Origin: a virus
DNA: 42,398 nt
Reading direction: 5' to 3' (one strand)
IMG/VR virus record: IMGVR_UViG_3300006354_000003
Span: 1-42,398 of that record
Shown here piece by piece: positions 36,000-42,398 of this stretch. The notes under the pieces were generated by a model, which was not told where the DNA came from, ran no database searches, and saw nothing but the letters and a program-made list of their open reading frames with translations. A program made the translations under genes and the position numbers. How positions within the stretch are numbered: the stretch's first letter is position 1; each line of letters begins with the position of its first letter.

Positions 36000-36028
36000 A
36001 TTCTACTCCATCTTATCCGACCCGGCAA
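36000..36028 (-). promoter_or_regulatory. Host-type promoter for the moron-like gene
   Basis: On the minus strand TTGCCG (36028-36023), 17 nt and TAGAAT (36005-36000). It lacks the GTACGC spacer word, so it is outside the phage promoter family and could be active in the absence of phage factors. Confidence 0.6.
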
Positions 36029-36034
36029 GGGGCG

Positions 36035-36061
36035 TTGACAGTACACAATCTCATGGATAGT
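36035..36061 (+). promoter_or_regulatory. Promoter giving a leaderless tape-measure transcript
   Basis: TTGACA 36035-36040, spacer GTACACAATCTCATG (15 nt) and GATAGT 36056-36061. TGTGCAC follows, and ATG 36069 is 7 nt after the box. Confidence 0.72.
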
Positions 36062-36068
36062 GTGCACT

Positions 36069-38225
36069 ATGGTCGATAATATCGCAACCCTTGGACTCCA
36101 AGTCGATTCGCGACAAGTCACAACCGCGACCACGGCTCTAACCGGGCTTGCGGGTGCTGCAAAGGCTACCACGCCGGCCGTTGCCGCCATGGAAAAGGCC
36201 ACTACGCCGGCAAATGCTGCCCTCGCTGCGATGAAAGGGCACACTGATCGGGCGGCAAGCGCTCATGCGGCCTTTTCAACGCAGGCAATGTCTGCGGCGC
36301 ATGCTGTTCGGTCGATGGCGGAAGGCATTGCGATGGGCATGCCACCGACTCAGATTCTCGCACAACAAATGTCGCACCTAAGTTATGCGGCAAGTGGTCC
36401 CGGTGGTCTCAAAGGTGCTTTCAGCGAAGTCGGCGCAATGTTAAGCCGATTTATATCACCGACAACGGCAGTAGTTGCCGGGCTTGCTGCGATTGGTGCC
36501 GGCTCGGTATTCGTACTATCCAAGATCGCGGCAACCGAAAAGGGATTCGGTGAATTGGCCGAACGGTCGACGGTCACAGTTCAAGCATTGCACGCGCTCG
36601 CCAGCGCTGCGGCAACAGAAGGAATCGGTTCGCCGGAATTCTTAAAAGGTGTAACGCATTTCAATGAACTAAGCGTTGAGGCAAATCACAACATTGGTGC
36701 GCTTGCGGAATTGTTCCATGCAAACAATACTGCGATCGGAACTACCGCGCAAAACATGTCAAAAGTCGCTGACCTGATTCACAATACACGATCTGAGCAA
36801 GATAAGTACCGTATTTTGCAGGAATTAGGACTACCTGCAACGCGTGAATGGGTTCAATTTTTGGGACAAGGCGCGGACAAATTACGCGAAGCAACTGCGC
36901 AAGCTGTAAAATTTGGTGATGTTGCAGACGAAAGATTAATTGCGGCGTCTCGGGAATTCGATAAAGCATGGAACACGGCTTGGGAGAATTTTTCGACGGC
37001 GGGTAAAAAGGCGTTTGTTGAAGTTTATGACGCGTTAAGCAGGCTCAACAGTTCTGCATTCGGAGATATTAGCCGTCGAATTACAAACAATGCGCGCTCG
37101 GCAATTGGGATAAACGCAACAGGTGGAGGAAAGTTCAACGAAGCATTTAGTGCGGTGGATTCATACAAGAATAGTGCATTACATGCCGCAATGCAGTCGA
37201 AAATTCAGGTTGAAAACACAGCACCAACAAAAACCACCGCTGATGCGCAGCGCGAAATTGCGATCGAACAGCAACGTATTGGGTTGCTTGGACAGACGGC
37301 AACTGTTGAGCAACAGGAGCGATTGATTGTTTTGCAATTGAATGCCGCGCATTTGGCGGGCGTGGATATAACCGCCAAGCAACGAGATAATTTGGTACGA
37401 CTCGCACACGAACGCGCATTGGGAATTGACCAAATCCATGCGAGCACGGATTCGCTTCATACTGAAATTTCCGCTTTCGGATTGGATACAGGCGCGGCGG
37501 CTGCATACGTGGCTGTTCAAACAAAGATTAATGAAGCAAAGCGGCTTGGTGTGCCATTAAGCGCTGAAAATATTGCGCAGCTACGACGCGAATCTGTTGC
37601 TCTCGGGGATGCAACTACAACGCTTGAACGTATGCGCGATGCTCAAAGCGTGCTCGGCAGTGCGATGAAAGATTTCCGAACGCAGATACAGCAAGGCGCG
37701 AGCGGATGGACAGCGCTGCGCAGTGCCGCCATGGTCGCGCTTAATGCAATCGAGGATAAACTAATCGATATAGCGGCGAAAAAATTGGTTGCGGCTGCAT
37801 TCGGTAGTTTCAATCCATTTAGTCTGTTTGCGGGTGGATCAGCGCCAGGCGTCGGACCTACCGGCCCGGTTCCGGTCGGACATATGGGCGGCATGGTCGG
37901 GGAACTGCAGGGAAGCCGCTATATTCATCCGGCATATTTCGATTATGCGCCACGATATCATATGGGCGGTATCGTCTCGGGTGAAGTGCCTGCAATTTTG
38001 CAAAAAGGTGAAGGCGTCTTTACGCCGAAACAGATGGCGGCATTGGCGCCGGCAAATCGCGGCGGAAATATCACCATCGCGCCGAATATTACTGTACAGC
38101 ATACGGGCGGCACCGGTGACGATGCACAGGCCGCGAAACTGGCAACATCGATTGCGGCAAGCGTGCGCAGTGTTGCACTTGACGTAATTCGTGATCAAAA
38201 ACGGCCGGGAGGGATTCTTTCGTAA
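36069..38225 (+). CDS. Tail tape measure protein
   Basis: 718 residues from ATG 36069; an in-frame GTG at 36060 lies in the -10. The N-terminal third is helical and Ala/Thr-rich (VTTATTALTGLAGAAKATTP and IAMGMPPTQILAQQMSHLSY, the latter typical of the prophage tail-length family). A hydrophobic segment, ISPTTAVVAGLAAIGAGSVF, lies near residue 130. Long helices follow, and the C terminus has HMGGIVSGEVPAILQKGEGV, the region seen in lambda gpH relatives. It sets tail length and exits with DNA. No ribosome site precedes the start. Confidence 0.9.
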   Translation: MVDNIATLGLQVDSRQVTTATTALTGLAGAAKATTPAVAAMEKATTPANAALAAMKGHTDRAASAHAAFSTQAMSAAHAVRSMAEGIAMGMPPTQILAQQMSHLSYAASGPGGLKGAFSEVGAMLSRFISPTTAVVAGLAAIGAGSVFVLSKIAATEKGFGELAERSTVTVQALHALASAAATEGIGSPEFLKGVTHFNELSVEANHNIGALAELFHANNTAIGTTAQNMSKVADLIHNTRSEQDKYRILQELGLPATREWVQFLGQGADKLREATAQAVKFGDVADERLIAASREFDKAWNTAWENFSTAGKKAFVEVYDALSRLNSSAFGDISRRITNNARSAIGINATGGGKFNEAFSAVDSYKNSALHAAMQSKIQVENTAPTKTTADAQREIAIEQQRIGLLGQTATVEQQERLIVLQLNAAHLAGVDITAKQRDNLVRLAHERALGIDQIHASTDSLHTEISAFGLDTGAAAAYVAVQTKINEAKRLGVPLSAENIAQLRRESVALGDATTTLERMRDAQSVLGSAMKDFRTQIQQGASGWTALRSAAMVALNAIEDKLIDIAAKKLVAAAFGSFNPFSLFAGGSAPGVGPTGPVPVGHMGGMVGELQGSRYIHPAYFDYAPRYHMGGIVSGEVPAILQKGEGVFTPKQMAALAPANRGGNITIAPNITVQHTGGTGDDAQAAKLATSIAASVRSVALDVIRDQKRPGGILS

Positions 38226-38578
38226 TGGCCGCCGATACATTCATTCCACCTGTTGCGCCTTCGTCCGAAGGCACATCAACTGCAATCAACATGAAGGTGC
38301 GGCGCGCTGAATTTGGTGATGGTTACAGTCAACGGACACCGGACGGGCTCAATTTTACCGGACGAGTCGTAACGTTGACATGGCCAGCGTTAGTTGAGGC
38401 GGATTTGGAAACGATTGTTTCGTTTTTTACCGGACTCGGTGGCGCATCGACATTTACTTATACGTTGCCGTTCGAATCGACTCAGTTCAAATGGACATGT
38501 GCAACGCTACAGGCCGGTTACGTTGATGCCACAATGCGTAGTCTTGTCGCCACCTTGCAACAAGAGTTTGATAATTAG
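38225..38578 (+). CDS. Minor tail protein, lambda gpM-like
   Basis: 117 residues from ATG 38225 (1-nt overlap). VRRAEFGDGYSQRTPDGLNF, then GRVVTLTWPALVEADLETIV and GGASTFTYTLPFES are the signature of the phage minor-tail-M family. It joins the tail tip and tube end. Gene order tape measure, M, L, K, I, J is conserved with lambda. Confidence 0.88.
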   Translation: MAADTFIPPVAPSSEGTSTAINMKVRRAEFGDGYSQRTPDGLNFTGRVVTLTWPALVEADLETIVSFFTGLGGASTFTYTLPFESTQFKWTCATLQAGYVDATMRSLVATLQQEFDN

Positions 38579-38580
38579 CC

Positions 38581-39288
38581 ATGGCAACGACTCCGATCAA
38601 GCAACTTACGCAACTGCCATCGCTTGATGAAATCATAGAGCTATACGACCTTGACGCAACGGTGATCGGTGGAACCATTTATCGATTTACTCCGATGGCA
38701 TATACTGCGACGCCGATATTGTGGAATGGTAATACGTATTCCCCGGTCCCGGTTGAAACCACTGGATGGCAAGTGACCGGAAGCGGAACGCAACCAACTC
38801 CGAAAATAAAAGTTGCCAACGTAAACCTTGCATTTTCCGCGCTCGCAATTTCGCTTGGTGATTTGCTCGGTGCGACGCTGACACGGCACCGCACATTCCG
38901 TCGATATCTTGACGGACAGACCGATGCGGATCCTACTGTCAAACTTTCCGAGGACGTCTATCGGATCAATCAAAAGACCGCACAGAATAAGATTTTCATT
39001 GAATGGGAACTTGCACCATCAATCGACCAAGAGGGGCGATTGATTCCGGGACGTCCCGTGTTGCAAGCAGGTTGTCCGTTTCGATATCGGGTGTGGACTG
39101 GTGCGGCCTTCGATTATACGCACGCCTCTTGTCCTTATGTCGGCGCTACAAACTTCGATGCTAATGGAAACGTCGTTGCAACGGGTGATTTGGATGTGCC
39201 AGGCAAGCGAGTCCTGAATTGTTGCAAGCCGCGGTTTCCAACCGGACCGCTGCCGTTTGGTGGTTTTCCAGGGGTGGCCCGGTCATGA
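38581..39288 (+). CDS. Minor tail protein, lambda gpL-like (Fe-S type)
   Basis: 235 residues from ATG 38581. LPSLDEIIELYDLDATVIGG is the conserved N terminus and LGDLLGATLTRHRTFRRYLD the middle. Four cysteines in the C-terminal domain, QAGCPFRYRVW, THASCPYVG and LNCCKPRFP, match the ligands of the iron-sulfur cluster known in lambda gpL. It is part of the tail tip. It overlaps the next start by 4 nt. Confidence 0.9.
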   Translation: MATTPIKQLTQLPSLDEIIELYDLDATVIGGTIYRFTPMAYTATPILWNGNTYSPVPVETTGWQVTGSGTQPTPKIKVANVNLAFSALAISLGDLLGATLTRHRTFRRYLDGQTDADPTVKLSEDVYRINQKTAQNKIFIEWELAPSIDQEGRLIPGRPVLQAGCPFRYRVWTGAAFDYTHASCPYVGATNFDANGNVVATGDLDVPGKRVLNCCKPRFPTGPLPFGGFPGVARS

Positions 39289-39986
39289 TCCTTTTGCCCG
39301 AATACAATTCGGTTGCTGCCAATCACGCAATTGCGGAATATCCGCGCGAGGCATGCGGTGTTGTGGTGGCTGGGCAGTATGTTCCGGTTCCGAACATTTC
39401 CGATAGCCCGTGCGACGATTTCCAAATGCCGGCGGACGCATGGTTGAACTACGGTGGTGTACAGGCCGTTATCCACAGTCATTGCGCCCCGGACCACTTC
39501 CACGCCCCGAGCGCGGCCGATATGGCGCGGCAAGCCGAGACGGCGTTGCCATGGGGGCTAATTTACACTGACGGCAAGAGTGCATCCGAGCCGTTGTGGT
39601 GGCCCGAACCGTTAGATGCGCCTCTGAGTGGCCGTCAATTTCTACCCGGTGTGACGGATTGTTGGTCACTGATACGCGGTTGGTTTTGGCAAAATCGGCA
39701 AATTGTCATTCGTGATTTTCCGCGCGATGTAGATTGGTGGGATCGCGGCGGTGACCTTTATACGCAGGGATTGCCGATTGCCGGATTCCGACAAATCGGT
39801 CGGGACGAGTCCGGGGCAATCGGCGATTTAGCACTGTTGCAGATACGTTCCCCGGTGCCGAATCACAGCGCGGTCATTGTAGAGCCGGGGGTGATGCTGC
39901 ATCACCTGCAAGGCCGCTTGTCCTGTTGCGAGCCGATTCCACGATGGGGAAAATTGATAGTGAGTTGGTGGAGGTTCACACCATGA
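39285..39986 (+). CDS. Tail tip peptidase, lambda gpK-like (MPN + NlpC/P60)
   Basis: 233 residues from ATG 39285 (ATGA overlap). The N-terminal JAB/MPN domain has EACGVVVAG, then IHSHCAPDHFHAPSAADM with the H-x-H...S-x-x-D zinc motif. The C-terminal NlpC/P60-like domain has GVTDCWSLIRGWF with the catalytic cysteine and PNHSAVIVE with the histidine. It cleaves peptidoglycan or processes tip proteins during tail assembly and entry. No other peptidoglycan enzyme is in the window. Confidence 0.9.
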   Translation: MILLPEYNSVAANHAIAEYPREACGVVVAGQYVPVPNISDSPCDDFQMPADAWLNYGGVQAVIHSHCAPDHFHAPSAADMARQAETALPWGLIYTDGKSASEPLWWPEPLDAPLSGRQFLPGVTDCWSLIRGWFWQNRQIVIRDFPRDVDWWDRGGDLYTQGLPIAGFRQIGRDESGAIGDLALLQIRSPVPNHSAVIVEPGVMLHHLQGRLSCCEPIPRWGKLIVSWWRFTP

Positions 39987-40636
39987 TCCGCAAAATCGTT
40001 TTACACGGCGCTCTTGGTGAGCGATTCGGCGGTCCATTCATGTTGGACGTTGTGTCACCCGCAGAGGCATTGCGGGCTCTCATTCGTCAAGTGAACGGTT
40101 TCCGTGCACATTTTCGCGATGGTCAATATCGCATCATCCGCGGCCCGATCGAACGTGACCGCGCACTAGATTTACCGGCAATTGAAATGCGGTTAGGTGC
40201 TGCAACCGAATTGCATATTGTGCCAGTTGTGGCGGGGGCGGCAAGCGGGCTCGGCAAGATACTTGCCGGGCTCGCTCTTGTGGCTATCGCTATCGCCGCG
40301 CCCTATGTGCTACCAGCCGCGATTACGGGCATCGCCGGCTTTACAGCGGTCACGTCGGCTGTGTTTTCGATCGGTGCTGCATTGGCGCTAACAGGCGTGG
40401 GGATGTTGCTTGCCAAGGCACCGCAACAACCGCCCGATTCCCTCGACTCGTTTCTTTTTGGCGGACAATTGAATATCGCCACGCAAGGCGGTCCGGTGCC
40501 ACTTGTTTACGGTACCTTCATCGTCGGTTCTGTGGTGATTTCTGCCGGGCTTGAAACACAGCAATTAATTGGAGGATCACCGATATTTAGTCCGACGTCA
40601 CTAAACACGCAACTTTCAACGCAGTTTTCATCATAA
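39983..40636 (+). CDS. Tail assembly protein, lambda gpI-like
   Basis: 217 residues from ATG 39983 (ATGA overlap). IRKIVLHGALGERFGGPFML is the ubiquitin-like N terminus of the family. Hydrophobic stretches (ILAGLALVAIAIAAPYVLPA and GAALALTGVGMLLAKAPQQP) follow, and FGGQLNIATQGGPVPLVYGT near the end matches the C-terminal motif. It is needed for tip assembly and usually absent from the mature tail. It overlaps the gpJ-like gene by 1 nt. Confidence 0.86.
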   Translation: MIRKIVLHGALGERFGGPFMLDVVSPAEALRALIRQVNGFRAHFRDGQYRIIRGPIERDRALDLPAIEMRLGAATELHIVPVVAGAASGLGKILAGLALVAIAIAAPYVLPAAITGIAGFTAVTSAVFSIGAALALTGVGMLLAKAPQQPPDSLDSFLFGGQLNIATQGGPVPLVYGTFIVGSVVISAGLETQQLIGGSPIFSPTSLNTQLSTQFSS

Positions 40637-42398
40637 TGGGTAAAGGTGGAAGCGGCTCACAACATACGCCAGTCGAAGCGCCGAACACTCTGCAATCAAA
40701 TTCGATTGCGCGAGTAGTCGACCTTATTTCGGAGGGCGAAATTGTTGGACTTATTAACGGTTTGCAAAGTGTCTATTTCGATGACACGCCGTTACAAAAT
40801 GCAAATGGTACTTTCAATTATAAAAACGTTGCGTTAGATAGTCGTCCCGGCTTGCCCGATCAATTGCCTGTGCTTGGATTTTCCAATATCGAAACCGAAG
40901 TTGCAGTTTCTACGCAAGTAACTATTTTGACCGGTCCATTAACTCGCACTGTTACAAGCACAACTGCAACGTCGCTACGTATCACCGTTCAAGTGCCCGC
41001 GTTGTCGGCTAGCGACCAACAATCCGGCGATATTAATCCAACATCTGTTGCTTTGAAAATAGAGGTGCAACCGAATGGTGGTGCTTTTACCACGGTTGTA
41101 AACGATACAATAGATGGCAAAACGACGTCACCTTATCAGCGTGCCTATAAATTCGCTTTACCTGGTTCGTCACCTTGGAATATTCGCGTTACTCGAATAA
41201 CTGCGGATTCAACAAGTGCGCTTTTGCAAAATCAATTATTCTGGGCCAGTTATACGATAATCGAGGATTGGCAATTAAAATATATCGATTCCGCGATCAT
41301 CGCGACTGCTGTTGATGCCAAATCGTTCGGCGGGAAAGTTCCTGTGCGAACATTTTTGGTAAAAGGAATTAAGGTTTCTGTTCCTGCAAATTATGATCCG
41401 ATCGCGCGTACATATGCGACGACCGGGACCGGGACCACAAGCGGCGCGTGGGATGGCACATTCAAGACCGCATGGACTGATAATCCGGCTTGGATATTTT
41501 ACGATGTAATCACAAATGATCGTTATGGGCTTGGGCAATTCGTGCCGACCGGATCGGTGGACAAGTTCGGACTGTATACAATTTCGCAATACTGTGATGC
41601 GCTGGTACCTGACGGACTCGGAGGGTTTGAGCCACGTTACACGCTCAACGGTGTAATCGCCACCGCTGACGATGCATTGAAAGTCCTAATAATGATTGCG
41701 GCCGTGTTCCGCGGAATGGTCTATTGGGGACCGAACGGCGTTGCAGCCGTCGCTGACATGCCGGGCAATCCGGGCAAACTGATTACTCCCGCAAACGTCA
41801 TAGACGGGACAATCAACTATCAGGGATCGGCGCTTAAAGCCCGCCATTCCGCTGTACAAGTCACTTGGTATAACCCGGCAAATCTTTATCAGCCGGAAAT
41901 CGAATTGGTGGAGGACGCCGCATCGATTGCACGTTTCGGTTATCGTTTATTATCGTTCGTTGCATTTGGCTGTACTAGCCGCGGTCGGGCAAATCGTTAT
42001 GGACGCTGGTTGCTCGACACGGAAAGGCATGAAACCGAGACAGCTACTTGGGTAGCGTCGTGGGATCAATCCGATGTTATGCCGGGCGATATTGTCGAGA
42101 TTGCCGACCCTGCGTATTCAGGGCTCGATTTCGGTGGTCGCCTGGTAAGTGCAACAAGCACAACCTTGACGGTAGATAGACCAATTGTAATCGAATCAGG
42201 GAAAAGTTATTCGATTGACATAGTGGTGGTGGACGGGACGATCGCGCACCGAGGTATTACGACTGCACCGGGCACGGTGACAGTGCTTACGCTCGATTCC
42301 GCATTGACCATTTTGCCAGTTGTGAATGCAATTTGGGTACTGACATCATCGGCGGTTTCACCTCGACAATTTCGCGTTATTACGCGAATTGAATCCGA
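40636..42398 (+). CDS. Central tail tip/host-specificity protein, lambda gpJ-like, cut by window end
   Basis: The first 587 codons of a long frame from ATG 40636, open to the right edge. The N terminus PNTLQSNSIARVVDLISEGE then IVGLINGLQSVYFDDTPLQN is the classic start of gpJ proteins. TAWTDNPAWIFYDVITNDRY, then GLGQFVP and LNGVIATADDALKVLIMIAA, followed by FRGMVYW mark the tail-hub domains. The receptor-binding C terminus lies outside the window. In lambda-type phages this trimer contacts the host receptor. Confidence 0.93.
   Translation, partial: MGKGGSGSQHTPVEAPNTLQSNSIARVVDLISEGEIVGLINGLQSVYFDDTPLQNANGTFNYKNVALDSRPGLPDQLPVLGFSNIETEVAVSTQVTILTGPLTRTVTSTTATSLRITVQVPALSASDQQSGDINPTSVALKIEVQPNGGAFTTVVNDTIDGKTTSPYQRAYKFALPGSSPWNIRVTRITADSTSALLQNQLFWASYTIIEDWQLKYIDSAIIATAVDAKSFGGKVPVRTFLVKGIKVSVPANYDPIARTYATTGTGTTSGAWDGTFKTAWTDNPAWIFYDVITNDRYGLGQFVPTGSVDKFGLYTISQYCDALVPDGLGGFEPRYTLNGVIATADDALKVLIMIAAVFRGMVYWGPNGVAAVADMPGNPGKLITPANVIDGTINYQGSALKARHSAVQVTWYNPANLYQPEIELVEDAASIARFGYRLLSFVAFGCTSRGRANRYGRWLLDTERHETETATWVASWDQSDVMPGDIVEIADPAYSGLDFGGRLVSATSTTLTVDRPIVIESGKSYSIDIVVVDGTIAHRGITTAPGTVTVLTLDSALTILPVVNAIWVLTSSAVSPRQFRVITRIES

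Overview
The window is part of a tailed-phage (or prophage) genome from a Gram-negative, probably proteobacterial, host. The evidence is a nearly complete lambda-type siphovirus tail module (tape measure, gpM-, gpL-, gpK-, gpI- and gpJ-like proteins in that order), a P22-type coat protein, a DUF4055-type portal, sigma70-style promoters and strong Shine-Dalgarno sites. Both ends are cut: a minus-strand gene runs off the left edge and the gpJ-like tail-tip gene runs off the right edge. I see no integrase catalytic domain, CI-like repressor, endolysin, tRNA or CRISPR array. Virus taxonomy and host genus cannot be fixed by reading alone.

Layout. 1-5.1 kb: a stand-alone arm-binding (DUF4102-like) domain protein, a large Prim-Pol/VirE-type replication protein, and a short minus-strand block of small genes. 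5.1-5.4 kb: an AT-rich gap with heptad repeats. 5.4-15.1 kb: a dense rightward early operon of overlapping small genes, including an HD phosphohydrolase, HExxH protein, DNA methyltransferase, DEDD exonuclease, DEAH helicase and HTH protein. 15.1-17.0 kb: a complete IS1595-type insertion sequence with a passenger gene. It has 23-bp terminal repeats and an 8-bp GATGATGA target duplication, and it splits a 48-codon membrane-protein gene whose intact paralogue lies just downstream. 17.1-18.9 kb: small genes, then a ParA-like ATPase with an unknown partner. 18.9-23.5 kb: a fibre/decoration cassette with a LamG-like domain and about sixteen 20-residue repeats. 23.5-25.1 kb: two minus-strand membrane genes and a complex intergenic region. 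25.1-35.1 kb: terminase, portal, head morphogenesis, scaffold, coat, connectors and tail tube. 35.2-42.4 kb: tail chaperones with a probable -1 frameshift, a minus-strand moron-like gene, the tape measure and the tail tip.

The most striking signal is a phage-specific promoter family: about 15 copies of TTGAC(A/T)GT followed by a partly conserved spacer (usually 16 nt) and a TACTGT/TATGGT/GATAGT -10 box. The conserved spacer suggests that one regulator reads the -35/spacer region, and three members sit in perfect inverted repeats. In five cases the start codon lies only 6-7 nt after the -10 box with no Shine-Dalgarno site, which predicts leaderless mRNAs for a ParA-like ATPase, the tape measure protein and three small early genes. 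Three other members share a downstream leader (ATATCGAAACGAA) that carries the ribosome-binding site. The family spans early, middle and late genes and so may form a genome-wide regulon.
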